Positions 24,378-33,957 of a DNA stretch of 64,000 bases are shown in pieces. Origin of the DNA: Leptolinea sp964446955 (GTDB lineage Bacteria > Chloroflexota > Anaerolineae > Anaerolineales > Anaerolineaceae). Within the stretch, counting starts at the first letter, position 1. Each line of letters opens with the position of its first letter. The notes beneath the pieces were generated by a model that saw nothing but the letters and a program-made list of their open reading frames with translations, was not told the DNA's origin and ran no database searches. Location of the stretch: positions 62,001-126,000 of the forward strand of contig CAYUQJ010000001.1 in the NCBI GenBank assembly GCA_964446955.1, given 5' to 3'. Position numbers and translations under genes: made by a program.

Positions 24378-25556
24378 ATGGAATTCAATTATTTCATACC
24401 CACCCGTATTCTTTTCGGTGCCGGTTCATTGAATCAGCTTGGAACTACAAAACTGCCCGGAAAAAAAGCTCTCATTGTTATCTCTGCTGGCAAGTCCATG
24501 CGGAGCAACGGTTATCTTGACCGGGTTACAGCTCTGCTTGAAAAACAGGGTGCGGGGTATGTAATCTATGACAAAATTCTTCCCAATCCCATAAAAGCCC
24601 ATGTTATGGAAGCGGCTGACATTGTAAAGAGGGAAAAGTGCGATTTTATCATCGGTCTTGGTGGTGGAAGTACTATTGATTCGGCAAAGAGTATTGCGGT
24701 AATGGCTAAGAATCCCGGTGATTACTGGGACTATGTCGGCAGTGGTAGTGGCAAAGGCATGCCGACCACCAACGGTGCGCTGCCAGTTGTGGCGATCACG
24801 ACAACCGCCGGTACCGGAACAGAGGCGGATCCATGGACGGTTATCACCAAGGAAGAAACTCACGAGAAGATCGGATTTGGTAATGATCATACCTTCCCCG
24901 TCCTGTCGATTGTTGATCCTGAATTGATGTTGACTGTTCCTTCTGACCTTACCGCGTTCCAGGGCTTTGATGCGTTTTTCCACTCATCGGAAGGATACCT
25001 AGCCAAGGTTGCCAATCCCGTCAGCGATGTACTCGCGTTGAAGAGCATAGAACTGATCGCCAAATATCTGCCGATCGCGGTGAAGGATGGCAGCAATATG
25101 GAAGCACGCACACAGGTCGCTCTGGCTAACACACTTGCGGGTATGGTCGAGTCACTGTCGAGTTGCACATCTGAGCATTCCATGGAACACGCACTCAGCG
25201 CGTACCATCCAAATATTCCGCATGGTGCAGGGTTGATCATGCTATCGGAAGCGTACCACTCGTTCTTCCTGGATAAGGTTCCATCACGCTACGCCGATAT
25301 GGCCAAAGCCATGGGAGAAAATGTGAATGGGCTATCTGAAGGTGACCAGGCAAGTGCTTTCATTACTGCATTGCTAAAGATGCAAAAAGCCTGTGGCGTT
25401 GATACCTTGAAAATGTCTGACTATGGTATAAAAGCCGATGAGATTTCCACTCTGGCAGAAAATTCATGGCATGCCATGGGTGGTCTTTTCGAAGTGGACC
25501 CATATAAACTTTCAATGGATGAAACGAAAGTGATCATCAAAAAAGCCTATAAATAG
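24378..25556 (+). CDS. Iron-containing alcohol dehydrogenase
   Basis: A 392-residue group III dehydrogenase. The nucleotide-binding half has IGLGGGSTIDSAKSIA and AITTTAGTGTEAD. Metal-ligand positions are the Asp and His in GFDAFFHSSEG and two His in the region of EHSMEHALSAYHPNIPHGAG. Such enzymes interconvert alcohols and aldehydes with NAD(P)H, often in fermentation. The substrate is not specified by sequence. The ATG has TTGGAG seven bases upstream. It appears monocistronic, with a candidate operator upstream. Confidence 0.92.
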   Translation: MEFNYFIPTRILFGAGSLNQLGTTKLPGKKALIVISAGKSMRSNGYLDRVTALLEKQGAGYVIYDKILPNPIKAHVMEAADIVKREKCDFIIGLGGGSTIDSAKSIAVMAKNPGDYWDYVGSGSGKGMPTTNGALPVVAITTTAGTGTEADPWTVITKEETHEKIGFGNDHTFPVLSIVDPELMLTVPSDLTAFQGFDAFFHSSEGYLAKVANPVSDVLALKSIELIAKYLPIAVKDGSNMEARTQVALANTLAGMVESLSSCTSEHSMEHALSAYHPNIPHGAGLIMLSEAYHSFFLDKVPSRYADMAKAMGENVNGLSEGDQASAFITALLKMQKACGVDTLKMSDYGIKADEISTLAENSWHAMGGLFEVDPYKLSMDETKVIIKKAYK

Positions 25557-25671
25557 CTCCCGGTATCCGTTTCAGAAACAAAGAACGAAAATTACCCATA
25601 TTGGATAAAAATAGCATTAATTAATCTGAATGGTAGTTTCATTTCAGGTTAGTTAATGGTTTAATACACAT

Positions 25672-28143
25672 ATGGATAAAACCGATGTGAAAAACAATGG
25701 ACAATCATCCGGGATTTATCGTTTAGTTAATCGTGTTTCGTTCTTTCTTATCGCGTTAATTCTGGTAATCAATTTCGCGATAATGCTATTCCCACCCGAC
25801 GAATATACTCGGATGGTCATTTCTGATATTGAAGCGCCCCTGGTTGGGTTAGGTGCGCTTATTGCTTTAATGCAGGCCGCTTACCTTACTCGAAAAATTT
25901 GGCCTGAGATGGCCCGTGCGTGGTTGTTTCTGTCGTTGGCGCAAGCTTTCATACTCATTGGGGATTTTACATGGGCAGTCCTTGAATTGGGGTTGGAAGA
26001 AGTCCCCTATCCTTCAATAGCAGATTTGTTTTATTTGTTGTTTTATCCCTTTCTAGCGATCGCGGTTTTATGGTTTCCTGTTCAAAAACAAGATTCGTTC
26101 AGTTTTCTTAAACGGACATTGGATTTCTTTACCATCATTCTGGCTGTGCTGGCATTTTTTTGGATTTACATCATCGGTCCGGTCATTGAATCTGTAATGC
26201 GTCTTCCTTATTGGGAGAAATTCTTGGGTCTTGCCTATCCAATTGGCGATTTGATCGTTGTTGGAGCTGTAAGTGTGCTTGTATATAATCGCCTTAACCG
26301 TAAGACAGGCGGTCCAATTGTATTGATTCTGGCCGGCCTGTTTGTTATGATCGTCACCGATGTGATATTTTCCATACAATCTATTGAGGGTACATACCAA
26401 TCCGGGGGGATCATTGATCTGGGTTGGGTAATTCAATATATTCTTTTCTGGCTTGCAGCCCTTTGGCAGATACATTTATCACGCGAATCAACCACTTTTC
26501 TTAAAGCATCCTCAAATCTGTCTGATATGGCCAACACACTATTCTCGTACATACCGTTGGTTGGACTGCTGGCAGCCGCAGGAATGATGTATCACTCCAG
26601 TATTAAAAACCTTATGATGTCCACAGGTGCGTTGTTGATTGTGACCGTTGTCATATGGGCGATCGTTTTGTTGCGACAGATAGTCACCGGGTTGGAGACA
26701 AGACGTCTGTTCCGACAGGTTGATAATTCTCTTGACACGGTAAATAAACAGGCCAATGAGCTTGAAGCAGCTAACCGTGTACTGGAACTTGAAATCGCCG
26801 AGCGTAAGAGAGCGGAAGAACGTCTGGCTTTTGACGCTCTTCATGATTTCCTGACGCATTTGCCAAATAGAGCGTTATTCATCGACCGGCTTGATATGGC
26901 GATCAATCGTACAAGACGACTGGCAGATATTCCCTATTCAGTTCTCTTTCTGGATCTTGATCAATTTAAACAGATCAACGATACAAAAGGGCACGCGGCA
27001 GGGGATGAGTTGCTTGTACTTGTGGCAAAACGTGTCAGTGATTGTGTAAGGGTAAACGATACCGTCGCACGCATAGGGGGTGATGAATTCATCATTCTCC
27101 TTGAGAATGCCGGAGATGATGCAAATGTATTTAATATGGCGGAACGAATTCTCGATTCGTTCAATCAACCTTTTTCCCTCGCGGGTGAGAAAATCCATAT
27201 TTCGGTTAGCATCGGTGTGGTCGTAAGCCTTACGGATTATGAAAATTCCAATGATGTTCTGCGGGATGCAGATATTGCCATGTACCATGCCAAATCGGAA
27301 GGCAAGTCCCGGTTTGCCATATTTATCCCGGAAATGAGAACGCAAACCATGCAACGGATGTTAATTGAAAATGAGTTGCGTTATGCCATTGAATATTCGG
27401 AATTCAGGTTGCTATACCAGCCGCTCTACACCCTTCTTGACCACCGGCTGATTGGATTTGAAGCATTGATCCGCTGGCACAATCCACGGATGGGATTGGT
27501 TTGTCCGGATGTATTTATCCCTGTTGCAGAAGAAACCGGACTAATCATAGAAATTGGCGACTGGGTGTTGAATGAGGCGTGTACTCAGATGAAAAAATGG
27601 CATGATGTTTGCCCCGGGTATGAACACCTATCGATAAATGTAAACATTTCCGGTCGCCAATTTGCTGCCGACGATTTTATACCAAAATTACAGAAGACCC
27701 TTGAAAGTACAGGATTGAATCCGGAATACCTCAAGCTGGAGATAACGGAAAGCGTTCTTCTGGCCGGTCAACAAATGGAGTCGAAATTGTTTGGGTCATT
27801 GCGTGATATGGGGGTACATCTGCAAATTGATGATTTCGGAACGGGATACTCTTCCTTGAGTTACTTGCAGCATATTCCCGTGGATGTGATAAAAATCGAC
27901 CGTTCCTTCATTCAGGAAATACTACATGGGGAAAAGTATGTCGAACTCCTCCGTGCCATAATTCGCATGGCGCACAGTCTTGGTATGGAGACAACAGCGG
28001 AAGGAATTGAAAGTGAGGAACAGCGAGGTTTGCTTGAAAAGATGGGATGTAATTATGGTCAGGGGTATCTCTTCGCAAAGCCGCTCGATGCGAGTGTTGT
28101 TGAATTTGAAATATTCGAAAAAAAAGAGAAATGTGTTAATTGA
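25672..28143 (+). CDS. Membrane GGDEF-EAL cyclic-di-GMP enzyme
   Basis: An 823-residue protein. The N-terminal 335 residues hold about ten hydrophobic helices forming a membrane sensor with no named family I can assign. A coiled linker (about 345-385) leads to a GGDEF domain (ARIGGDEFIILL near residue 465, with I-site RVND five residues upstream). An EAL domain follows (GFEALIRWHNPRMG, and DDFGTGYSSLSYL in the second half). Both catalytic motifs are intact, so it may both make and break cyclic di-GMP, or one half may be regulatory. Confidence 0.92.
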   Translation: MDKTDVKNNGQSSGIYRLVNRVSFFLIALILVINFAIMLFPPDEYTRMVISDIEAPLVGLGALIALMQAAYLTRKIWPEMARAWLFLSLAQAFILIGDFTWAVLELGLEEVPYPSIADLFYLLFYPFLAIAVLWFPVQKQDSFSFLKRTLDFFTIILAVLAFFWIYIIGPVIESVMRLPYWEKFLGLAYPIGDLIVVGAVSVLVYNRLNRKTGGPIVLILAGLFVMIVTDVIFSIQSIEGTYQSGGIIDLGWVIQYILFWLAALWQIHLSRESTTFLKASSNLSDMANTLFSYIPLVGLLAAAGMMYHSSIKNLMMSTGALLIVTVVIWAIVLLRQIVTGLETRRLFRQVDNSLDTVNKQANELEAANRVLELEIAERKRAEERLAFDALHDFLTHLPNRALFIDRLDMAINRTRRLADIPYSVLFLDLDQFKQINDTKGHAAGDELLVLVAKRVSDCVRVNDTVARIGGDEFIILLENAGDDANVFNMAERILDSFNQPFSLAGEKIHISVSIGVVVSLTDYENSNDVLRDADIAMYHAKSEGKSRFAIFIPEMRTQTMQRMLIENELRYAIEYSEFRLLYQPLYTLLDHRLIGFEALIRWHNPRMGLVCPDVFIPVAEETGLIIEIGDWVLNEACTQMKKWHDVCPGYEHLSINVNISGRQFAADDFIPKLQKTLESTGLNPEYLKLEITESVLLAGQQMESKLFGSLRDMGVHLQIDDFGTGYSSLSYLQHIPVDVIKIDRSFIQEILHGEKYVELLRAIIRMAHSLGMETTAEGIESEEQRGLLEKMGCNYGQGYLFAKPLDASVVEFEIFEKKEKCVN

Positions 28144-28181
28144 TTTCCTTGTGATGTTGTTTTTGTAAGTGCGAGAAGTAT

Positions 28182-28216
28182 AAAAAAGTAAGCGCCCCTG
28201 GTTTTTTCAGGGGCGC
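28182..28216 (-). terminator. Intrinsic terminator of mgsA
   Basis: A nine-base stem (28192-28200 with 28208-28216, arm GCGCCCCTG) is followed on the minus strand by TTACTTTTTT. It lies between convergent genes and may also stop the GGDEF-EAL transcript. Confidence 0.75.
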
Positions 28217-28221
28217 GTCAT

Positions 28222-28683
28222 TTATGCTTCGATCTTTCTGACCCTGTATGATGTGTAATCAGGAACTAGTCTGTCATATTCACTATCCATGAGCGGGGAA
28301 GAGATCATAAAGTCAGCGGTAGAACGGTTACAGGCTGTAGGGATATTCCAAACCGTCGCCATACGCAAAAGCGCTTTAACGTCGGGATCGTGCGGCATCT
28401 GTTCAAGCGGATCCCAGAAGAATATGAGGAAGTCAATCTTGTTTTCTGTGATCTTCGCCCCGATCTGCTGATCTCCACCAAGTGGGCCGCTCTGTAGTTT
28501 ATTGATCTTAAATCCCAACTCCTTTTCGAGAATTTCTCCTGTGGTTCCGGTGGCATAAATCTTGTGATGCGCCAGCAACACCTGATTGAATTTTGCCCAT
28601 TCCAACAGGTCTTTTTTCTTATTATCATGCGCGACAAGCGCTATTTTTTTGTCATGATCCATAGCGATCTTTTTGTAGTTCAT
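28222..28683 (-). CDS. mgsA: Methylglyoxal synthase
   Basis: A 153-residue enzyme converting dihydroxyacetone phosphate to methylglyoxal and phosphate, a bypass of lower glycolysis under phosphate limitation. Seen: KKIALVAHDNKKKDLLEW, the phosphate-binding YATGTTGEIL, SGPLGGDQQIGAKI, and FFWDPLEQMPHDPDVKALLR carrying the catalytic Asp region, then NIPTACNRSTADF. Length and motifs are normal for the family. The ATG has AGGAG five bases upstream. It is monocistronic with its own terminator. Confidence 0.96.
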   Translation of the reverse strand: MNYKKIAMDHDKKIALVAHDNKKKDLLEWAKFNQVLLAHHKIYATGTTGEILEKELGFKINKLQSGPLGGDQQIGAKITENKIDFLIFFWDPLEQMPHDPDVKALLRMATVWNIPTACNRSTADFMISSPLMDSEYDRLVPDYTSYRVRKIEA

Positions 28684-28790
28684 TGGTACTCCTGTATCTA
28701 ACGAAGAAATACATTGGATGAGTTCATTGGGAATAATTTAATTATCTTTGGCTTTCTCCTTTGAAATGATCTCTGATCAAAGATTTGACC

Positions 28791-29819
28791 CTAGCGCAAT
28801 TCCATTTCAAGTTGGGCAAATTGAAGGGCAAAATCTTGCCTCATGATCTGTTTTTCCACCTGAGGGAGCAAGCTTGCTTCAATCCCGTTAAAAATGAATT
28901 GCTTTATCGAATCAAGTGTAAAGCCAAATTGATCCGTGATTCGCAGATACTCTTCGGTGAGGTTTGTGTTGAACATGGGCGGATCGTCTGAATTGATTGT
29001 GACAAATAAACCGGCTTCCATCAGCGCGGGCAGAGGATGTTGTGCGAGTGATGGTGCCACTTTTAGACAGACATTACTGGATGGGCAGACTTCCAGCGGA
29101 ATCTGTTTTTCGCGCAAGTACGTTACCAGTGATGGATCTTCCAGGCAGCGTACACCATGCCCAATACGCACTGCGTTCAATGTTCGTAGAGCTCCCCAGA
29201 TACTGGCAGGTCCCTCTGTCTCCCCGGCGTGAGGAGTTGCGGGAAGCCCGGCACTTTGTGCAATTTTGAATGTTTCCTCGAATAATTCCGGTGGGTTATT
29301 CACCTCGGGTCCACCCAGTCCCAGTGATGTGATTCCGTTCTCCCGGTTTTGTACAGCCCATCTGGCAATCATCTGGCTGTCCTCAATTGGACGTCTTTCG
29401 CGTGATATATCTGGAGCAAGGTTAATTCGAATGCCCAATTCTTTTTCTCCCGCAAACCTGGCCTGGTTGATCGCCGCGATCTGATCATCAAGAGGAATGT
29501 GCGGCAGGTGTGTATAAGGGGTGTAGATCACCTCGCTGTACCGGATATTCTGATTTGCTCTATCTCTAATAAACTCCATTGTGATCAGTTCCAGATCGTC
29601 CGCCGAGCGGATGCAGCTGGATATTGCCAGATATACCTCAATAAAGTGGTCAAAACCGGAAAATTGATACCATTCGTTTAAACCTTCAACGGTCTGTGCG
29701 GGGAGAGTCACCTTATTCCTTTTTGCGAGTTTCAGGAGAGTCTCCGGTTGAATGGATCCTTCCAGATGAACGTGTAATTCAACCTTGGGCATACGGCGGA
29801 TAAATTCCTGCAAATTCAT
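28791..29819 (-). CDS. add: Adenosine deaminase
   Basis: A 342-residue amidohydrolase-fold enzyme deaminating adenosine or deoxyadenosine to (deoxy)inosine. Zinc ligands and catalytic residues are visible: HVHLEG near the N-terminus, PATPHAGE in the middle, GHGVRCLEDPS, and INSDDPPMFNT toward the C-terminus. The opening MPKVELHVHLEGSIQPETLL is diagnostic of the adenosine/AMP/adenine deaminase family; adenine deaminase specificity cannot be excluded. Its start overlaps the stop of the GNAT gene by four bases (ATGA), so the two are translationally coupled. Confidence 0.9.
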   Translation of the reverse strand: MNLQEFIRRMPKVELHVHLEGSIQPETLLKLAKRNKVTLPAQTVEGLNEWYQFSGFDHFIEVYLAISSCIRSADDLELITMEFIRDRANQNIRYSEVIYTPYTHLPHIPLDDQIAAINQARFAGEKELGIRINLAPDISRERRPIEDSQMIARWAVQNRENGITSLGLGGPEVNNPPELFEETFKIAQSAGLPATPHAGETEGPASIWGALRTLNAVRIGHGVRCLEDPSLVTYLREKQIPLEVCPSSNVCLKVAPSLAQHPLPALMEAGLFVTINSDDPPMFNTNLTEEYLRITDQFGFTLDSIKQFIFNGIEASLLPQVEKQIMRQDFALQFAQLEMELR

Positions 29820-30640
29820 GATGATTTCCTCGTTTCGCTGTTATTTTGCATATTGTTGAAATTGAACTCAAGAAGGCGGTGGGTGGCAACGAATCCGGAT
29901 TTCTCAAGACATCGTCGCGATGCTGTGTTTTCGATGGCGCAGCCGGCAGAAGGTTTCCATCCATTCATTTCACAATAATCGATCAGATGCCGGACAATTA
30001 TTCGTCCAATTCCTTTGTTTCGGAAATCCGGTGTAACCAGCATGCCGATATCATGTTCCGGCCTGCCTGGGTATACCGGTGAAAAAATCCCAAATCCGGC
30101 CAGGTTGTTATTGATTTCGAACAGGATTATTTGTTCTGACCGAATGTATTGAATCACTTCTGAAGGATGATCAAATACATGCTCATTTACCGTGATTATT
30201 GCCACTTCATCCGCCGGTATGCCTTTTCGTATCACGAGACCGGGTGGCGGGATGGGGGTCGGCCTTTTCTGAAGTTCCCGAAAAAGAATCCCTATAACGC
30301 TGATGTCTGTTGAATAGGTAAGGCAACTGTTTAGAAGGGGCGCGTCAAAAGTTTTGCACAGCGCGGTTTTTACAGAGAATTCATTCAGGATTTTGCCAAA
30401 GATCAGGTCTACGTTGTTAATATTCTCGGGCTTGACGTAGTATTCCAGCAGGCAGTTGTCGTCTGAAAGAAAGAAGTACCCGGTCTTTATCTCATCCTTG
30501 ACGATCTCGTATTGGTTTGCTTTTTCCAGGAGTATCTCAAGATAGTATTCCTGTGTGAAGGGAATGCTGTCAAGATATGCTCCGCGCAAGGAATTGACGC
30601 GTCCGTTATCGGGTAGGGGAGTAAAAGAGAAATTGTTCAT
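29816..30640 (-). CDS. GNAT-family N-acetyltransferase
   Basis: A 274-residue protein. The GNAT fold occupies the C-terminal part: FEINNNLAGFGIFSP, then the acetyl-CoA loop DFRNKGIGRIIVRHL and the final strand NTASRRCLEKSGFVAT. The N-terminal 130 residues have no family I recognise and may bind the substrate. A GTG three codons upstream is an alternative start; neither has a strong ribosome site. It overlaps the adenosine deaminase start by four bases. The acceptor substrate is unknown. Confidence 0.85.
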   Translation of the reverse strand: MNNFSFTPLPDNGRVNSLRGAYLDSIPFTQEYYLEILLEKANQYEIVKDEIKTGYFFLSDDNCLLEYYVKPENINNVDLIFGKILNEFSVKTALCKTFDAPLLNSCLTYSTDISVIGILFRELQKRPTPIPPPGLVIRKGIPADEVAIITVNEHVFDHPSEVIQYIRSEQIILFEINNNLAGFGIFSPVYPGRPEHDIGMLVTPDFRNKGIGRIIVRHLIDYCEMNGWKPSAGCAIENTASRRCLEKSGFVATHRLLEFNFNNMQNNSETRKSS

Positions 30641-30851
30641 GGCACCCACGAATAATTACAAACAGTAGATAGGCATTTCCCATAACACAATTCTATCAGT
30701 TACTTTTAACGAGACAGGTAAAAGTCGGGCTTGATTGCTTCATACTAATCAGCCAGGCGACCCAAAATCCATTACATCGTCTTCATAAATTATCCACATC
30801 TTTCATCTACGATAGCGTTATAAAAACCTTTATTGAATCATTGGAGTACGT

Positions 30852-31715
30852 ATGAAATCGCAAAAGACGAATTGGTGGCTGGATGCCATATTGTATGCCG
30901 GCTTTCTGGCTTTGTTTTTTCTGGATATGACGGGTGTGGATCTGCACCAATGGTTGGGTCTCACCATCGGTATTCTGGCTTTGGCCCATCTCGTTCTGCA
31001 CTTAGATTGGGTAATTGCTGTTACAGGAAAATTCTTTGGGAATATCCCTAATTCGGCAAGATTCAATCTTTTACTGGACACCGGTATCGGTATTGGTTTC
31101 TTTTTGATCATTATTACTGGTATTGTTATTTCCACCTGGTTGAATTTGTCGTTTAACAACTACATGGTCTGGAAGAATATTCATACTTTGTTATCTGTAT
31201 TTACGTTGTTTGCGCTTTTACTGAAACTGCTTCTTCATCGCAAATGGATCGTCAAGACCGCAGGGAAGTGTTTCCTTGTCGAGAAAAATAGAAGAGTACC
31301 CCCACAGGGTGCTGGAGTACTGGCTGCCAAAAAATTGGCCAGGCGGGATTTTCTCAAGGTGGGGGCGGCGTTAGGGGCAGGGGCGTTAATTGGTGTGGTC
31401 CAACTTCACAAAGTGGTTCGTGATGTGTTGGATGAAAAAGCCATCTATTCCAGTATTCCGGAAGATAACATTATGTCCGGCGAAGTCATTTCGCCTGTGG
31501 AACAGACTCAACCGGATATGGAAATCCCACAACCTGAATTGACAGCCACATCTGAGGTGCAACCGACATTGGCTCCAGTTGCTGTGGAGTCGAACAGTGG
31601 AAAAACTGAAGAATGCAAAGTGAGATGCCCAAGAGCATGTTCGTATCCGGGGAGATGCCGCAGATACGTTGATACTAATGGAAATGGCCGTTGTGACTAC
31701 GGAGAGTGTTTATAG
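30852..31715 (+). CDS. DUF4405-like membrane protein with twin-arginine segment and Cys-rich EF-hand-like tail
   Basis: A 287-residue protein. Residues about 8-130 hold four membrane helices with His residues (HQWLGLTIGILALAHLVLH, NIHTLLSVFTLFALLLKLLLH), the DUF4405 cytochrome b-like pattern. A second export-like segment, ARRDFLKVGAALGAGAL (about 164-180), has a twin-arginine motif in mid-chain. A Pro/Thr-rich linker follows. The tail from about 253 is Cys-rich (CKVRCPRACSYPGRC) and contains DTNGNGRCDYGEC, an EF-hand-like loop. A membrane redox protein with an extracytoplasmic metal-binding tail is plausible. ATG has TTGGAG upstream. Confidence 0.65.
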   Translation: MKSQKTNWWLDAILYAGFLALFFLDMTGVDLHQWLGLTIGILALAHLVLHLDWVIAVTGKFFGNIPNSARFNLLLDTGIGIGFFLIIITGIVISTWLNLSFNNYMVWKNIHTLLSVFTLFALLLKLLLHRKWIVKTAGKCFLVEKNRRVPPQGAGVLAAKKLARRDFLKVGAALGAGALIGVVQLHKVVRDVLDEKAIYSSIPEDNIMSGEVISPVEQTQPDMEIPQPELTATSEVQPTLAPVAVESNSGKTEECKVRCPRACSYPGRCRRYVDTNGNGRCDYGECL

Positions 31716-31761
31716 AATAATCACCGGGCCAGACAGACCTATCCGTTGGATATCTGAACAA

Positions 31762-32292
31762 TCATTTTTGAAAATGGAGTATCTCTGGAAGGGAAACAGC
31801 CCAGGTATTAATAGCTTTCCAATCCCGACCGTCTTTGCTGGTCAACGGATTCTTGGGGTTTGACCGGTATAGTTTTATTAGTGAATCTGGAAAGCGAAGT
31901 TTTGATAAATTGAGCGCTCCAGTGAAAATCTTTGTACTGGCTGGTTTTAACCAGGCAAACTTTTTCTTACGGTTGGCTTCCAATTGAACCTGGACACCAC
32001 GTATTTCCTGAGCGGATCCATCCAATGGCCCGAGGATGAATAAGGCGGATGGTATCACTTCCAAAGATTCTTTGAACCGATTAATAAACTTGACTGTATC
32101 CGACAAAACCGCTCCGGCATAAATTGGAGCGCCCATAATCACAGCCTGATAGCCTTCCAGACTGTTCACGTCTTTGGAAGGTATCAGATCCACTGAATAG
32201 TATTTTCCAGTAAGCACTTCGGTAATTGCTTCGGCCACACCCCGGGTGGAGCCATATTTTGTTGAATACGTGACGAGTATTTTCGATGTCAT
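31762..32292 (-). CDS. Flavodoxin-domain protein, HemG-like (copy 1)
   Basis: A 176-residue flavodoxin-fold protein with FMN phosphate loop VTYSTKYGSTRGVAEAI at the N-terminus and IMGAPIYAG as the second FMN loop. It resembles menaquinone-dependent protoporphyrinogen oxidase (HemG)-type flavodoxins, but such stand-alone proteins often lack a proven role. It shares about half its residues with the gene at 33433-33957, including IFTGAL and the C-terminal DGRDWKAI segment, so they are paralogues. The start has GGAG upstream. It lies downstream of an exported hydrolase gene on the same strand. Confidence 0.82.
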   Translation of the reverse strand: MTSKILVTYSTKYGSTRGVAEAITEVLTGKYYSVDLIPSKDVNSLEGYQAVIMGAPIYAGAVLSDTVKFINRFKESLEVIPSALFILGPLDGSAQEIRGVQVQLEANRKKKFAWLKPASTKIFTGALNLSKLRFPDSLIKLYRSNPKNPLTSKDGRDWKAINTWAVSLPEILHFQK

Positions 32293-32336
32293 GAATTTCT
32301 CCGGTGATCATTTGTACCTTGATTCTACCGGAAAAA

Positions 32337-33245
32337 CTACGGATTGAAGAATAATCCAGCCATCTCAATGGCAAATTTGACCATCATCCCGGTTTGGCGG
32401 CGGGCTTCGTTCTCTGAGATCATCTCAGGTGGATTGGCTGGGTCAATGGTCTGGTTGGCGGGTTCATTGTTCAATCTAACCCAGGGAACGTTCCCCGCAA
32501 CGGCTGCATTTATCATATCTATTGCGTTGCTTAGATCAGGCTGCACATGGTCTTTTTCGGATTGAACCCGTAGATAAGGTACTTTGACATTACCAATGAA
32601 TGACTGGGCTTCCCGCTCTGACCAATAGGCGTCATCCGCGCAGGAATTCCATGGTATCCGGTTTTTACCAGTGGGATCGTTCTGGCATCCTGATGTTGTG
32701 TCATTGCGGTTGGCCGGTCCTTCCCAATCAATATAAAACTTTATGGGAAGATCCGGGTATCTGGATAACGCTCCTGTCGACATCGTAACGCCATAGGACC
32801 AGGATATAAGTGCGAGCTTATCCGGATCTACTTCCGGCAATGTGGATGTGAAACGTATCACTTCTGCCAGGCCATCCTGTTGGATAAAACCGTTATAGTT
32901 TTCTTCACCACCACTTTTCCCGCGGCCATCCGCGTCAAAAACCACGGTGATAAACCCGGCAGCCGGAAGTGCTTCGGCCATGTCACCGGGTTTGGTGAAT
33001 GCGGAGCTATCCGCGATACCACCCGGGACCAGAATAAATGCCGGCAGCTTTTCTTCCTGTTGTGTTTCAGGAATATAGACCTTTACTCTCAATTCAGCCT
33101 GGCTTGCCGGGTTGACGACTGTAAATTCCGCTGAGGGTTCAATTGAATACGTCTTTCCCGGAGGGGGAGGCGTTTTTATGGAAGGAAAGAGACTGGTCAG
33201 AGAGAAAAGTATGGCAACACAAAGATTCGCAATTGATCCCGGCAT
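32337..33245 (-). CDS. Exported alpha/beta hydrolase
   Basis: A 302-residue protein with an N-terminal signal peptide (IANLCVAILFSLTSLFPS) and an alpha/beta-hydrolase fold. Seen: FILVPGGIADSSAF (oxyanion-region strand and loop), FDADGRGKSGGEEN, ISWSYGVTMSTG as the nucleophile elbow (S-x-S-x-G, a slight variant of GxSxG), and late acidic and His candidates near SEKDHVQPD. Substrate unknown; an ester or peptide hydrolase of the dienelactone hydrolase-like group. I chose the second of two adjacent ATGs, six bases after AAGGAG. Confidence 0.8.
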   Translation of the reverse strand: MPGSIANLCVAILFSLTSLFPSIKTPPPPGKTYSIEPSAEFTVVNPASQAELRVKVYIPETQQEEKLPAFILVPGGIADSSAFTKPGDMAEALPAAGFITVVFDADGRGKSGGEENYNGFIQQDGLAEVIRFTSTLPEVDPDKLALISWSYGVTMSTGALSRYPDLPIKFYIDWEGPANRNDTTSGCQNDPTGKNRIPWNSCADDAYWSEREAQSFIGNVKVPYLRVQSEKDHVQPDLSNAIDMINAAVAGNVPWVRLNNEPANQTIDPANPPEMISENEARRQTGMMVKFAIEMAGLFFNP

Positions 33246-33335
33246 CATCCACTCCTTAGTGTTTGTTTGAATTCAGAATAGGATGTTCCTGTAAGCGCGT
33301 CAATAAAAACATGTAAAATCCATGTAATCGGTTAT

Positions 33336-33361
33336 ATCCTGGTTTGTCAATAAACCAGGAT
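33336..33361. other. Intergenic 10-bp hairpin
   Basis: ATCCTGGTTT (33336-33345) pairs perfectly with AAACCAGGAT (33352-33361) across a six-base loop, in the gap between the copy-2 flavodoxin gene and the hydrolase gene. No T run follows on either strand, so a terminator is doubtful; it could be a processing site or weak terminator. Confidence 0.4.
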
Positions 33362-33432
33362 TACCTACTGAATGAACACGTTTTTTTGAAGCCTGTCGGG
33401 TAATTTATAGACGAAAAAGGGAATAGATATAT

Positions 33433-33957
33433 TTATGTGAGCGCTTTGGACACGTTGTCAGTCCAAGCGCGGATTGCGTCCCAATCGCGGCCGTCATAGG
33501 TGCGGAATAGTTCATTGTCTTTTGCTGCCGGTATGAGCTTTAGCAAGGAATCCGGGAACCGGAATTTTTCGATATCCATAGCTCCGGTAAAAATTTCCAC
33601 AACAACTGGCTTAAACCAGGAAAACTTGTTATTCAACAGGCTATCCAACTGTACCTGAACATTAGCCAGGTCTTTGGCATTCTTTTCTAGCGGACCGAGG
33701 ACAAAGAAAGCAATGGGACGATGGCCGATCTGGTTCTTAAATCGCGATAGAAACCTGGAAGCATCTCCTAATATGTTTCCGATGTATAGAGGTGAACCCA
33801 GCACAACCGCGCGGTATCCATCGAGTGATTTGACGTCGCGGGAGGGTACCAGGTCAACAGCGTGACCCATTGTTTGAAGTTCCTGTGCTATGGCTTCTGC
33901 TACTCCCTGGGTGGAACCATATTTTGTGGCGTAGGTAACAAGGATCTTCTCTGTCAT
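33433..33957 (-). CDS. Flavodoxin-domain protein, HemG-like (copy 2)
   Basis: A 174-residue flavodoxin-fold protein, paralogue of the gene at 31762-32292. It has VTYATKYGSTQGVAEAIA at the FMN phosphate loop, VLGSPLYIGN, and C-terminal RFPDSLLKL and DGRDWDAIRAW. The predicted role is FMN-dependent electron transfer, possibly related to HemG-type quinone-linked oxidation. The start ATG has AGGAG eight bases upstream. It is divergent from the Crp/Fnr regulator gene across a 150-base region, so control by that regulator is possible. Confidence 0.83.
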   Translation of the reverse strand: MTEKILVTYATKYGSTQGVAEAIAQELQTMGHAVDLVPSRDVKSLDGYRAVVLGSPLYIGNILGDASRFLSRFKNQIGHRPIAFFVLGPLEKNAKDLANVQVQLDSLLNNKFSWFKPVVVEIFTGAMDIEKFRFPDSLLKLIPAAKDNELFRTYDGRDWDAIRAWTDNVSKALT

